DNA of 64,000 bases from Amycolatopsis rubida (GCF_900115345.1 NZ_FOWC01000013.1:62001-126000); one strand, 5' to 3'; positions 1 to 8,215 are shown, counted from the first letter of the stretch. Translations and numbers: made by a program. The notes: a model not told the origin generated them from the sequence alone.

Positions 1-43
1 ACCGGGTCCGCGGGGCCTGAGTGGCGCTGCCGCTGTCTTGATG

Positions 44-96
44 TCGGTGAGGGGAACCCCGCGGGAATCTGATTCCCGCGGGGTTCCCCTCACCGA
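44..96. repeat. Perfect 25-bp inverted repeat (intergenic palindrome family A)
   Basis: Arms 44-68 and 72-96 are perfect reverse complements around a 3-nt loop (CTG). The outer GGTGAGGGG/CCCCTCACC ends and the central GAATCTGATTC recur in related elements at 7790, 7851, 14694, 14871 and 51951. It lies just past the stop codon of the desaturase gene and could end transcription from that side, although no T-run follows. Confidence 0.85.
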
Positions 97-123
97 CCGC
101 GAATCTCACCTCGGCGGAGGTGC

Positions 124-1020
124 TCAGGCGGCCTTGAGCTTGCGGGCGAGGCGTTCGGGCCGGGGCCAGCGCACGTGCGAGGCCCAGCGGAACTTCTCGA
201 ACATCCAGATCAGCCGCGCGGAGATGTCGAGCTGGCCGCGGCCGACGCCGTGCCGGGCTCCCGTCGGGTCGGCGTGGTGCGAGTTGTGCCAGGACTCGCC
301 GAACGACGCGATCGCCAGCGGCCAGAAGTTCGCCGAACGGTCGCGCGCCTCGAACGGGCGCTCGCCGATCAGGTGGCACAGCGAGTTGACCGACCAGGTC
401 ACGTGGTGCAGCACGGCGACCCGGACCAGCCCGGCCCAGAAGAACGCGGTCAGCGCGCCCCACCAGGTCATCGTGATCAGCCCGCCCAGCAGCGCGGGCC
501 CCAGCAGCGTCGCGAGGGTCAGCACCGGGAAGAGCCGGTCGATCCGCTTCAGGTCGGCGTCGTCGAGCAGATCGGGGGCGAAGCGGCGCGGGTTGGTCCG
601 GTCGCGGCCGAACAGCCAGCCCATGTGCGCGTGCCAGAAGCCCTTCGCGAGCGCGGCGGGCGACGTGCCGAAGCGCCACGGCGAATGCGGGTCGCCGTCG
701 CGGTCGGAGTACGCGTGGTGGCGGCGGTGGTCGGCGACCCAGTCGATCACCGGTCCCTGCATGGCCATGCTGCCCGCGACGGCGAGCGCGATCCGCAGCC
801 CGCGGCGGGCGCGGAACGCCCCGTGGGTGAAGTACCGGTGGAAGCCGACGGTGATGCCGAGGCCGCTGACGCAGTAGAACGCGGCGGCGAGGCCGACGTC
901 CAGCCAGCTCAGCCCCCAGCCCCAGGCCAGCGGCACCGCGGCGGCGACCGCGAGGAGGGGGACGACGGCGAAGAGCTTCACCAGGAAGGCCTCGGTGCCG
1001 GTCTTGCGGCCGGCGAGCAT
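124..1020 (-). CDS. Acyl-CoA/fatty acid desaturase (delta-9 type)
   Basis: Membrane di-iron desaturase that would introduce a double bond into fatty acyl chains. All three histidine boxes are present: HRYFTH near residue 62, HRRHH near residue 98 and HNSHH near residue 245, with hydrophobic membrane stretches between them. At 298 aa it has the usual family length. The ATG at 1020 is the only conventional in-frame start, but a GAGGAGGAG sequence at 1077-1085 lies 8 nt before an in-frame ATC at 1068, so the protein may begin 16 codons earlier. Family is clear from the boxes; substrate is not shown by the sequence. Confidence 0.9.
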   Translation of the reverse strand: MLAGRKTGTEAFLVKLFAVVPLLAVAAAVPLAWGWGLSWLDVGLAAAFYCVSGLGITVGFHRYFTHGAFRARRGLRIALAVAGSMAMQGPVIDWVADHRRHHAYSDRDGDPHSPWRFGTSPAALAKGFWHAHMGWLFGRDRTNPRRFAPDLLDDADLKRIDRLFPVLTLATLLGPALLGGLITMTWWGALTAFFWAGLVRVAVLHHVTWSVNSLCHLIGERPFEARDRSANFWPLAIASFGESWHNSHHADPTGARHGVGRGQLDISARLIWMFEKFRWASHVRWPRPERLARKLKAA

Positions 1021-1407
1021 GGGCTGCGGCGATTTCGGGGGACGCTGGAGGGTGCTCTGGGTGTCGATGGGTAACGCTCCTCCTCGAGCTGGTCCGGCCG
1101 CCGCGCTCTGCGGGGCCGAGGCCGGCGCGGCGCGGCCGGGCGGAAGGGGAGCCGCCTCGGGGACGTGCCGTGCGTTGCGAACTGACCGGGCAGGGGAGGG
1201 CTTCGAGGCCAGTCGCGACCTGCCCTGGTCAACGGGTGATCTCGCGTCCGGGTTCCCGGGACGCGGAAGAGTTTGCGCGGCCGGGAAAACTCACCGGCGC
1301 GCACCGGGATGCCGAGCTGTTTCGGCTGCCGTGGGCGGAAAAGTCCGCTTCGGCGTGGGTCCCCTGGTGCGAAAAGCCAATCGCACCAGGGGAAACACCG
1401 GGGAAAC
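1021..1407. other. Intergenic gap between desaturase and cold-shock genes
   Basis: No coding region is supported. It holds the desaturase ribosome-binding site near 1077-1085 and the hairpin at 1361-1392. The open frames here have no ribosome-binding site and no recognisable motif. Confidence 0.5.
1361..1392 (-). terminator. Hairpin downstream of cold-shock gene
   Basis: Arms 1361-1372 and 1381-1392 form a perfect 12-bp stem (CCCCTGGTGCGA and its complement) with an 8-nt loop, 15 nt past the cspA stop codon. There is no clear U-tract, so this is a GC-rich actinomycete-style terminator at best. Confidence 0.6.
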
Positions 1408-1611
1408 TCAGATGGCGCGAACGCCGGTGGCCTGCGGGCCCTTCTGGCCCTGGCCGACCTCGAACTCGACGCGCGCGTTCTCCTCAAGGCTGCGGAACCC
1501 GTTGCCCTGGATCTCGGAGTAGTGCACGAAGACGTCGGCGCTGCCGTCGTCCGGGCTGATGAACCCGAAGCCCTTTTCGGCGTTGAACCACTTAACGGTG
1601 CCTTGCGTCAT
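1408..1611 (-). CDS. cspA: Cold-shock protein, CspA family
   Basis: A 67-aa OB-fold nucleic-acid-binding protein, an RNA chaperone. It starts MTQGTVKWFN and has both RNP motifs, KGFGFI and VFVHYS. The ATG at 1611 follows GGAGA at about 1619-1624. A longer in-frame start at 1668 exists, but it would add a non-conserved tail and has no ribosome site. The upstream 5' leader may be long, as is common for csp mRNAs. Actinomycetes carry several csp paralogues, so the symbol is generic. Confidence 0.95.
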   Translation of the reverse strand: MTQGTVKWFNAEKGFGFISPDDGSADVFVHYSEIQGNGFRSLEENARVEFEVGQGQKGPQATGVRAI

Positions 1612-2000
1612 AAAAACGATCTCCATCGGACTCACAACAGATGCCACCTCGGCATCCGGGCCTGGCAACCGACGGTGTGCCTTCCGGAAAGAGAAACACC
1701 ACGCCCGCTACATCTTGCGAGCGTGGCTGCGGGACGTACCCACCGCACGAACACAAAACACGACCGTCGTCAGTAAAGCACGCCCAGGCCGGTCTCACCA
1801 GGGCTGTCGCCCGGCGTGTCCACTGTGGACGCGGTCCCGCGCGCGGGTGGGACGGGCTCGCGGGCAGGTCGGGGGCGGGGAGTAGCGTCAACAGGGTCGA
1901 GAAGTCTCATCGTGCGCCGGCGTTCGAGCCGGCGTCGTCCCCGGCGGGTCCGCCGCATGCGGTGCCGCCGGTGGCCCCTTCCACCTCGACGAGGAGCGAC
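1612..2000. other. Divergent intergenic region
   Basis: Likely carries the cspA promoter and leader on the minus strand and the promoter of the small gene at 2001 on the plus strand. I see no convincing ORF, RNA gene or operator. Confidence 0.4.
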
Positions 2001-2189
2001 ATGCGCTCGGAACGACGTCCGCTGTCCGCCGAAACCAGTGAATTCGCCCGTGCCCGGGTGTCCGCCGAACAGGACCTGCGCGTCCAGCAGGAGCACGCTG
2101 CCCGCACCGTTGCCGGACACGCGCACGACGTCGACGACCTGCGGGGATTGCTCGCCATGCTCGGCCTGGAGGCGGGTGCCCGCGTCTGA
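2001..2189 (+). CDS. Small hypothetical protein (62 aa)
   Basis: The ATG at 2001 is preceded by GAGGAG at 1991-1996. The product is charged, mostly helical and has no membrane segment; it ends in a short amphipathic stretch around DDLRGLLAMLGL. I do not recognise a function. It is convergent with the alpha-glucosidase gene, whose stop is 65 bp away. Support is the ribosome site and a plausible codon pattern only. Confidence 0.5.
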   Translation: MRSERRPLSAETSEFARARVSAEQDLRVQQEHAARTVAGHAHDVDDLRGLLAMLGLEAGARV

Positions 2190-2253
2190 CCTGGCCGGGC
2201 CGGGCCGCGGGCGTCGCCGCCTGCGGTCCGGCCCGCCCGAGCCGGGCTGAGCT

Positions 2254-3843
2254 TCACCCGAGCCAGGCGGCCGAATCCGGAGCGAGCCTGCCGTCCACCA
2301 GCGGGCTGCTGGTGAGCAGCACCTCTCCCGGCGGCAGGGCGATCGAGCTGGCCGAGGTGTTCAGCGCGCAGATCAGGCCGTCCCGGCCGCGGCGGAACGC
2401 GAAGCAGCCCGCGGGCGCGCCGAACCACTGCAGCTCGTCGCCGCCGCGGAACGCCGGATGATGTTTCCGCAGCTCCACCGCGCGCCGGTACAGCGACAGC
2501 GTCGATTCCGGTTCCTCCAGCTGCCGCTCCACGGTGAGCGCCGCCCAGTCCGCGGGCATCGGCAGCCAGGTCTGCGCGGTGCGCGAAAACCCGTACGGCG
2601 GGAGCGTGCCCTCCCAGGGCAGCGGCACGCGTTCGCCGTCGCGGCTGAACTCCGGGCCCTGCGAGCGGGCGCGCGGGTCGGTCATCGCCTCAAGCGGCAG
2701 ATCGGCGTTCGGCAGGCCCAGCTCCTCGCCCTGGTACAGATAGACCGCGCCGGGCAGGGCGAGTTCCACCAGCGCCATCGCACGCGCCCGGCGGACCCCG
2801 GCCGCGCCGCCGCCGTAGCGGCTCGCCGCGCGCCAGACGTCGTGGTTGGACAGCGTCCAGGTCGCCGGTGCGCCCGCCGAACGCGGCACCGCCAGCGAGC
2901 GTTCGATCGACGTGCGCAGGGCGTCCGCGTCGAAATGGGTGAGCACCAGGCGGAAGTTGAACGCCAGATGAAGCTCGTCCGGCCGCAGGTAGCGGGCCAG
3001 CCGCTCCTCGTCCTGCACCCAGATCTCGCCGACGGCCATCGCGTCCGGGTACTCGTCGAGCACCTTGCGGATCAGCTGGTGCACCTCGTGCACGCCGTCG
3101 TCGTCGAAGCGCGGGTCGCCGGGCGCGCCGCCGCCGTGCGCGGGCGTGCCCGGGTCCATGCCGGGCAGCCCGGCGGGTTTGGCCATCCCGTGCGCGACGT
3201 CGATCCGGAACCCGTCCACGCCCCGGTCGAGCCAGAACCGCAGGGTGCGTTCGAGGTCGGCGCGGACGTCCGGATTGGCCCAGTTCAGGTCCGGCTGCTG
3301 CGGCGCGAACAGGTGCAGGTACCACTGCCCGTCCGGCACCCGCGTCCACGCCGGGCCGCCGAACACGCTGACCCAGTTGTTGGGCGGCTCCGCCCCGCCG
3401 GGACCGCGGCCGTCGCGGAAGTGGTAGCGCTCTCGTTCCGGGCTGCCCGGCCCGGCGGCCAGCGCGGACTTGAACCACGCGTGCTGGTTGCTCGTGTGGT
3501 TCGGCACGACGTCCACGGTGACCCGGATGCCGCGCCGGTGCGCCTCGGTGAGCAGCACGTCGAAGTCGCCGAGGGTGCCGAACATCGGGTCGACGCCGCG
3601 CGGGTCGGCGACGTCGTAGCCGTGGTCGGCCATCGGCGAGGGGTAGAACGGCGTCAGCCACAGCGCGTCGACGCCCAGCAGCTCCAGGTAGCCGAGCTTG
3701 CTGCGGACGCCCTCCAGATCGCCGATGCCGTCCTCGCCCGAATCGGCGAACGACCGCACGTAGATCTCGTAGAACACCGCGTCCGACCACCACGACGGCC
3801 GCGGCGGGCGCTCCGGCCGCCGTCCCGCGACCCCGCGTCTCAT
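2254..3843 (-). CDS. aglA: Alpha-glucosidase / GH13 family glycoside hydrolase
   Basis: A (beta/alpha)8-barrel hydrolase of alpha-glucosides, 529 aa from the chosen start. The four GH13 regions are visible: DVVPNH (I), DGFRIDVAH with the nucleophile Asp (II), AVGEIW with the acid/base Glu (III) and LSNHDV (IV). The early YEIYVRSFADS and GYDVADPRG segments are typical of oligo-1,6-glucosidase-like members. The ATG at 3843 overlaps the TGA of the globin gene, which suggests translational coupling. The same pair occurs in M. tuberculosis as aglA (Rv2471) next to glbO (Rv2470). No signal peptide, so cytoplasmic. Confidence 0.9.
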   Translation of the reverse strand: MRRGVAGRRPERPPRPSWWSDAVFYEIYVRSFADSGEDGIGDLEGVRSKLGYLELLGVDALWLTPFYPSPMADHGYDVADPRGVDPMFGTLGDFDVLLTEAHRRGIRVTVDVVPNHTSNQHAWFKSALAAGPGSPERERYHFRDGRGPGGAEPPNNWVSVFGGPAWTRVPDGQWYLHLFAPQQPDLNWANPDVRADLERTLRFWLDRGVDGFRIDVAHGMAKPAGLPGMDPGTPAHGGGAPGDPRFDDDGVHEVHQLIRKVLDEYPDAMAVGEIWVQDEERLARYLRPDELHLAFNFRLVLTHFDADALRTSIERSLAVPRSAGAPATWTLSNHDVWRAASRYGGGAAGVRRARAMALVELALPGAVYLYQGEELGLPNADLPLEAMTDPRARSQGPEFSRDGERVPLPWEGTLPPYGFSRTAQTWLPMPADWAALTVERQLEEPESTLSLYRRAVELRKHHPAFRGGDELQWFGAPAGCFAFRRGRDGLICALNTSASSIALPPGEVLLTSSPLVDGRLAPDSAAWLG

Positions 3844-4241
3844 CAGACGAAGCTGTTCATCATGCTGTGCGCGGCCATTTCCAGGTACGCCCACAGCTGG
3901 CTGAGGTAGGGCTCGGGCAGGTTCTCCTCGTCGATCGCGATCCGGATGCAGCGCAGCCAGGCGTCGCGCTCGATCGGGCCGATCTTGAACGGCGCGTGCC
4001 GCATCCGCAGCCGCGGGTGGCCGCGCTGGTCGGAGTAGGTGTGCGGACCGCCCCAGTACTGGATGAGGAACAGCCGGAACCGTTCCTCCGCCGGGCCGAG
4101 GTCCTCCTCCGGGTAGAGCGGGCGCAGCACCTCGTCGCGGGCCACTTCCTCGTAGAACCGCTTGATGATCCGGCGGAAGGTCGGCTCGCCGCCCACCGCC
4201 TCGTACAGGTTCGCCGGTTCCGGCTCGCTCACAGTCGACAC
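3843..4241 (-). CDS. glbO: Truncated hemoglobin, group II (GlbO type)
   Basis: A 132-aa 2-over-2 globin that binds haem and O2. Visible landmarks are the YEAVGGEPTF start, FYEEV with TyrB10, LIQYWGGP carrying the CD1 Tyr, the proximal His in RMRHAPF and the group II TrpG8 in RDAWLRC. Group II globins of actinobacteria are linked to O2 handling and NO or peroxide protection. It is first in a two-gene unit with aglA, overlapping it by one base. The start ATG at 4241 gives the usual family length. Confidence 0.95.
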   Translation of the reverse strand: MSTVSEPEPANLYEAVGGEPTFRRIIKRFYEEVARDEVLRPLYPEEDLGPAEERFRLFLIQYWGGPHTYSDQRGHPRLRMRHAPFKIGPIERDAWLRCIRIAIDEENLPEPYLSQLWAYLEMAAHSMMNSFV

Positions 4242-4260
4242 ACCTCCATCTTGCCCTGCC

Positions 4261-5262
4261 TCAGCTCCGCGGCGCGCCGGACTGTTTGTCTTGCATCGAC
4301 GACAGCAGCCTGCCGAGCGGCGGTTCGAAACCGGCCTCCTCCAGCGCGCCGAGCAGCTGCCCGCGCAGCTTCCGCTGGACTGCCCACTGCTTGCCCGGTC
4401 GCACCTTGACCGTCAGGCGCACCATGATGCCCTCCGGCGTGACCTGTTCGACGCCGAGCATCTCCGGCGGCTCCAGCACGTTCGCCGAGAGCGCGTCGGC
4501 TTCGACCGCCTTCGTGGCGGCGCCGCTGAGCACCTCGGTGGCCTTGTCGACGTCCGCGGAGTAGCTCAGCGGGACGTCCACCACGGCGTAGGCGAAGCCC
4601 TGGCTGGAGTTGCCGACGCGCAGCACCTCGCCGTTGCGGACGTACCAGACGGTGCCCTTGAGGTCGCGCAGGGTGGTGATGCGCAGGCCGACCGCCTCCA
4701 CGGTCCCGGTGGCCTCGCCGACGTCCACGACGTCGCCGACGCCGTATTGGTCCTCGATCATCATGAACATCCCGGAAAGGAAGTCCTTGACCAGATTCTG
4801 CGCGCCGAACCCGAGCGCGACGCCGACGATCCCGGCCGAGGCGATGATCGGGGCCAGGTCGATGCCCAGTTCGCCCAGCACGAGGATGAACGCGAGGCCG
4901 TAGATCAGGAACGTCGCCATCGATTTCAGCACCGAGCCGATCGTCTTGGCGCGCTGCCTGCGGCGCTCCACCACGGCGGACCCGAGCATCTCCGGCGCGC
5001 GCTCGCGCAGCGGTCTCAACAGCGACGGGATCTTGCCGTCGCTGCCCGAGGCCGGAAGCGTCGTGACCCGCTCGATCAACCGCTTGGTGAGATAGCGCAC
5101 CACGAAGGCGATGACGAGGATCATGATGATCTTGAGCGGCTTCGTGACGAGCCAGCCCGCCGACGCGGCGAGCCACTCGTTGTGCGTGACCGAATAGATC
5201 TGGGCGCACCACGACCCGGTTTCGGAGATGCAGCTGGGCGGAGCGCTGAGCACGGCATTCAC
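4261..5262 (-). CDS. mscS: Small-conductance mechanosensitive channel, MscS family
   Basis: A membrane channel that opens under hypo-osmotic stress. From the GTG at 5262 the product is 333 aa, with membrane segments around KIIMILVIAFVVRYL, TFLIYGLAFILVLG and the pore-lining IIASAGIVGVALGFGAQNL, then the beta domain (GDVVDVGEATGTVEAVGLR). GAAGGA lies 11 nt before the GTG. A longer open frame reaches 5655 but is out of character with the family. This gene is not part of the mycobacterial synteny block and appears to be a local insertion. Confidence 0.88.
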   Translation of the reverse strand: MNAVLSAPPSCISETGSWCAQIYSVTHNEWLAASAGWLVTKPLKIIMILVIAFVVRYLTKRLIERVTTLPASGSDGKIPSLLRPLRERAPEMLGSAVVERRRQRAKTIGSVLKSMATFLIYGLAFILVLGELGIDLAPIIASAGIVGVALGFGAQNLVKDFLSGMFMMIEDQYGVGDVVDVGEATGTVEAVGLRITTLRDLKGTVWYVRNGEVLRVGNSSQGFAYAVVDVPLSYSADVDKATEVLSGAATKAVEADALSANVLEPPEMLGVEQVTPEGIMVRLTVKVRPGKQWAVQRKLRGQLLGALEEAGFEPPLGRLLSSMQDKQSGAPRS

Positions 5263-5459
5263 TGGCTGATTGGTCCTTCCTTCGCGGCGCGGCCGCTCGA
5301 TTGAGGGTGGTAGCTGGGCTTTTTCGGTTCTGGTCCCGGCAGCGGGCAGGCGGCCGCGGGGTGGCCGCCGGGTCGCGGGTATGTGACACGTCACAGAACA
5401 CGCGTGCGCGGGGGCCCTGATGTGTGGTCGACTATGCCTGCACCGGTGGAGGTGGTCGA

Positions 5460-6167
5460 GTGCCAGACCGACAACCCGTCCCCCTCGGCGGCGCCGGCCA
5501 AGCCATGGCCGAGCTGCCGCCGGAGGCGATCCTGCGTGCCTGCCCGGGAGGGTCCGCATCCGGCGGCTCCGTCCCGTCCGGGCCGGGGACCCGTCCAGGG
5601 GGAGCTTCCCGTCCGCCCGGACAGCGTAGAGCCCGCGATCCGGGAGCCCCGGCATGGGGCCGTCGCAGGGTCCTCCTGCTCAACGCCACTTTCGAGCCGC
5701 TGACCGCGGTGCCCATGCGGCGCGCGGTGGTGCTCGTCATGTGCGGCAAGGCGGAGGTCGTCCACGGCGATCCGGGCGGCGTCGAACTGCACGCCGCGAC
5801 GGTGTCGCTGCCCGTTCCCTCGGTGATCCGGCTCAGCACGTACGTGCGGGTGCCCTACCGGGCGCAGGTGCCGCTCACCCGGGCCGGGCTGATGCACCGC
5901 GACCGGCACCGCTGCGCCTACTGCGGCGGGCGCGCGGAGACTATCGATCACGTCGTCCCGCGCAGCAAGGGAGGACCGCACAGCTGGACCAACTGCGTCG
6001 CCTGCTGCGCGAAATGCAACCACCGCAAGGCCGACCGGCTCCTGTCGGAGATCGGCTGGCGGCTGCGCGTGGTCCCCCGCGCCCCGCACGGCCCGCACTG
6101 GCGGCTGCTGGCGCATTCCACAGAGGCCGACCCGCTGTGGCGGCCGTATCTCGGCTCGGCGGCCTAG
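5460..6167 (+). CDS. HNH endonuclease family protein (Rv2469c-like)
   Basis: A zinc-containing HNH nuclease-fold protein. The core runs from LLLNATFEPL, through the first Cys pair (CAYCGG), DHVVPRSKGG with the catalytic-type His, to CAKCNHRKADRLL. The GTG at 5460 has GGAGG 7 nt upstream, giving 235 aa; the roughly 70 residues before the conserved core are low-complexity, so a later start such as the ATG at 5505 is possible. M. tuberculosis Rv2469c has the same gene position. The cellular DNA or RNA target is unknown. Confidence 0.85.
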   Translation: MPDRQPVPLGGAGQAMAELPPEAILRACPGGSASGGSVPSGPGTRPGGASRPPGQRRARDPGAPAWGRRRVLLLNATFEPLTAVPMRRAVVLVMCGKAEVVHGDPGGVELHAATVSLPVPSVIRLSTYVRVPYRAQVPLTRAGLMHRDRHRCAYCGGRAETIDHVVPRSKGGPHSWTNCVACCAKCNHRKADRLLSEIGWRLRVVPRAPHGPHWRLLAHSTEADPLWRPYLGSAA

Positions 6168-6267
6168 CCGCCCGGCTCCGGAGACGCCGGCGCCCCGGCT
6201 GCCTGTGCGGCGGCCGGGGCGAGCCGATGGGTCGTGCTCGACGTCTCTGTTCCGGTGCTGGCTGTGC

Positions 6268-6711
6268 TCAGGCGGCGAGGCTGTAGTCGGCCTGGCAGGT
6301 GACGCGGGTGCCCATCGTGACCCGGGTGCCGCAGGTGACGCGGGTGCCTGCCGTGACGCGGGTGCCTGCCGTGACGCGCGTGCCCCGGGTGACGCGGGTT
6401 CCGCGCGTGACGCGGGTGCCCATCGTGACGCGGGTGCCCATCGTGACGCGGGTGCCCATCGTGACGCGAGTTCCGGCCGTGACGCGGGTCCCGCGGGTAA
6501 CGCGGGTTCCCCTGGTGACTCGAGTTCCCATGGTGACCCGGGTACCCATTGTCACGCGAGTGCCCGCGGTGACCCGGGTTCCGCGGGTGACTTGAGTGCC
6601 CCGCGTAACCCTGGTGCCGGAGGTGACCCGCGTTCCGGGCACGAATCCGGTCTCGCTGGGTGACGAAATGGTCTCGGTGATCGCCTGAGCGGGGGGCTGG
6701 ACGCTCTGCAT
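6268..6711 (-). CDS. Hexapeptide-repeat protein of unknown function (GTRVTx, 19 copies)
   Basis: The ATG at 6711 has an excellent GGAGG 7 nt upstream. The 147-aa product has a 25-residue leader-like N-terminus rich in S/T/P/Q, then 19 tandem copies of Gly-Thr-Arg-Val-Thr-X (residues 26-139), then a short QADYSLAA tail. X reads SRRAMMRRAMMMRRAACMC in order, so there is higher-order duplication. Two copies near the C-terminus carry Cys. No signal peptide or membrane segment. The even Thr/Val alternation suggests beta strands or a beta-solenoid. I recognise no family; a modified-peptide precursor or a surface/structural protein are guesses. Confidence 0.7.
   Translation of the reverse strand: MQSVQPPAQAITETISSPSETGFVPGTRVTSGTRVTRGTQVTRGTRVTAGTRVTMGTRVTMGTRVTRGTRVTRGTRVTAGTRVTMGTRVTMGTRVTMGTRVTRGTRVTRGTRVTAGTRVTAGTRVTCGTRVTMGTRVTCQADYSLAA
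6295..6636. repeat. 18-bp tandem repeat array (19 units)
   Basis: The unit is close to GTGACGCGGGTGCCCATC on the plus strand and keeps an 18-bp period without indels, so both strands stay open. There are no spacers, so it is not a CRISPR array. The minus strand is the likely coding strand because only that ORF has a ribosome-binding site. Confidence 0.9.
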
Positions 6712-6997
6712 GAGGTGTCCTCCTGGGACCGGTGCGTGACGGGCTGGGGCTGGGGAGGCGGGCGCAAGGCCCGTACAGGTGAAAAAGCTACGAGGATTTC
6801 ACGGTTCGGACAAGCAGGTATCGCCCGGTACGGCCGCCTGTACGGCGAGTTGCCATCTTTCGGCCCGCAGCCCTTCGCCCCAACGTTCCAGTGGTCGCGG
6901 GCCAAGCGGCGGACGGCGCCTCAGCGACGACGAACGGTCGCCCCCGGTCGCCGGTGTCGCGCGGTGGCTGCCGGAGGCATCCGATACGCTCACCGGC

Positions 6998-7252
6998 GTG
7001 AACGTTGTCGAGACGATCCTGGTCTACGCGGTCATCCCCGGGGCCATTTACTTCGTGGTCGGCGCCGCGACCTTGCGGAAGAAGTTCTCGGGGACGCCGC
7101 GGTACCGGCCGGGGCAGCCGTGGGAATACCCCGCGATGTGGTGGACCGCCAACCCGGACGGCGTAGGAGCCGGCCACGGCCCGGCGGTTGACGTGAATGC
7201 GGCGCCCGCGGGCGCTTCGACGGCCGCAGGAGGCGCTCGTGGCAAGTGGTGA
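6998..7252 (+). CDS. Small membrane protein, CtaJ-like (cytochrome oxidase-associated)
   Basis: An 84-aa protein starting at GTG 6998 (MNVVETILVYAVIPG). It has one N-terminal membrane helix, then a conserved cytoplasmic-looking segment with RYRPGQPWEYP and WWTANP. This pattern matches small actinobacterial proteins annotated as the aa3 oxidase subunit CtaJ; I rely on memory of that family. It overlaps the DUF5130 gene by 14 nt, so the two are probably co-translated. Confidence 0.75.
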   Translation: MNVVETILVYAVIPGAIYFVVGAATLRKKFSGTPRYRPGQPWEYPAMWWTANPDGVGAGHGPAVDVNAAPAGASTAAGGARGKW

Positions 7253-7721
7253 GGTGACCCGGACCGCGGTCGCGGAAAAGGACCTGGCCTTCGGCGAGGT
7301 CATCACCAACAGCGGCAGGCTGTCCGCGGCGAAGATGTACGAGCCCGCGGCCCCCACGAGCCCGTTCACGGTGCAGCAGCTCGCCCGTCTTGACGAGGCC
7401 CTGACCTTCGCGACGCGCGAAACCGGCCTCGGCTTCAGCATCTATCTCGGCGACCTGGGCGAAGACACCCGCGCCGGCGCGGAAAAGCTGCACGCCGCCA
7501 CCGACGACCCCTCGAACGCGGTGCTGCTCGGCGTTTCCCCCGCCCAGCGCGCGATCGAGATCGTCACCGGCGAGCGCGCCCACTCGCGCCTGCCCGACCG
7601 CGGCGCGAACCTGGCCGTGGCGAGCATGGTGGCTTCCTTCAAGGAAGGCGATCTGACCGGTGGCCTGGTCAACGCCCTGCGCATGCTGAGCGACCAGGCG
7701 GGCCCCGCCCCGAAGCACTGA
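7239..7721 (+). CDS. DUF5130 protein (Rv2468c-like, TPM-type fold)
   Basis: A 160-aa protein from the GTG at 7239, with AGGAGG 6 nt before it. The sequence around FTVQQLARLDEAL and GLGFSIYLGDLGEDTRAGAE is characteristic of this family, related to TPM-domain proteins, and it lacks an obvious membrane anchor. The function is unknown; its neighbour is a membrane protein thought to join the respiratory oxidase. The gene is followed by a strong terminator. Confidence 0.85.
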   Translation: MASGEVTRTAVAEKDLAFGEVITNSGRLSAAKMYEPAAPTSPFTVQQLARLDEALTFATRETGLGFSIYLGDLGEDTRAGAEKLHAATDDPSNAVLLGVSPAQRAIEIVTGERAHSRLPDRGANLAVASMVASFKEGDLTGGLVNALRMLSDQAGPAPKH

Positions 7722-7733
7722 CCCGCAAACGCC

Positions 7734-7766
7734 AAGAGCCGTCCCGCTGGCAGCGGGACGGCTCTT
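7734..7766. terminator. Strong hairpin terminator
   Basis: A perfect 15-bp stem (7734-7748 with 7752-7766, AAGAGCCGTCCCGCT and complement) around a 3-nt loop, ending in CTCTTCT. It sits 12 nt after the DUF5130 stop. The A/T-ended arms would let it work in both directions. Confidence 0.9.
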
Positions 7767-7789
7767 CTACGTTCGGACCCCCGCCGTCA

Positions 7790-7836
7790 GTGAGGGCCAC
7801 CCTCATTGACTCTGATTCCCTCAGGGTTCCCCTCAC
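7790..7836. repeat. Intergenic palindrome family A, copy 2
   Basis: Imperfect palindrome beginning GTGAGGGCCACCCTCA and ending CAGGGTTCCCCTCAC, with TGATTCCCT near its centre. It is nearly identical to the copy at 14694-14742. Confidence 0.75.
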
Positions 7837-7850
7837 GACCCGCCGCCGTA

Positions 7851-7899
7851 CGTGAGGGGCACCGTCACGTACTTGGGTTCCCCCAAGGGGTCCTTCACG
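7851..7899. repeat. Intergenic palindrome family A, copy 3
   Basis: Begins CGTGAGGGGCACC and ends GGGGTCCTTCACG around TTGGGTTCCCCCAA. A diverged member of the family that includes copies at 44, 7790, 14694, 14871 and 51951. Confidence 0.65.
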
Positions 7900-7943
7900 G
7901 ACCACCCGCCCGGCCTGGGCCGCGGCCGCCGGGGATGCCGCCT

Positions 7944-7985
7944 CAATGTGGCATTGGGTGCGTGGGACGCACCGAACGTCACATC
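7944..7985. repeat. Intergenic hairpin family B, copy 1
   Basis: AATGTGGCATTGGGTGCGT is followed by a mostly complementary arm ACGCACCGAACGTCACAT. The same words occur twice in tandem at 14538-14612. Confidence 0.65.
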
Positions 7986-8079
7986 AGGGCACCAGGCCCC
8001 GCCCGGGAACGGCAGCCGGTGCGCCCGACCGTCGAGGCGCCCAGCCCTGGCCCTTGCGCCCCGATACGAAGCCTCTCTG

Positions 8080-8136
8080 CGGTTCGGGGGTGCTTGTCAA
8101 GGCATCTTTCCCGCCTGGGCAAGCACCCCCGAACCG
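8080..8136. repeat. 17-bp inverted repeat upstream of pepN 3' end
   Basis: Arms 8080-8096 and 8120-8136 (CGGTTCGGGGGTGCTTG and complement) are perfect, separated by 23 nt. It lies about 80 bp past the pepN stop and may act as a terminator for that gene. With the two repeat families just before it, it fills the 494-bp gap from 7722 to 8215, where I see no coding sequence. Confidence 0.7.
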
Positions 8137-8215
8137 TCAGCACACTCAAGCTTCGGGGTGCCCCACGCAACCACCGACCACGAACAAAACCGCAGCCGAT
8201 GGCCGAAGCACCAAC

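Noticed and set aside
4261..5655. MscS gene extended to a start at 5655
   Set aside because: The extra 131 residues are not membrane-like and lack family features; the GTG at 5262 gives normal length.
6299..6595. Plus-strand ORF with VTRVPx repeats over the 18-bp array
   Set aside because: It has no ribosome-binding site and is a product of the 18-bp period; the minus-strand frame has a strong site and defined ends.
6295..6636. Repeat array as a possible CRISPR
   Set aside because: Units are directly adjacent without spacers and keep an open reading frame.
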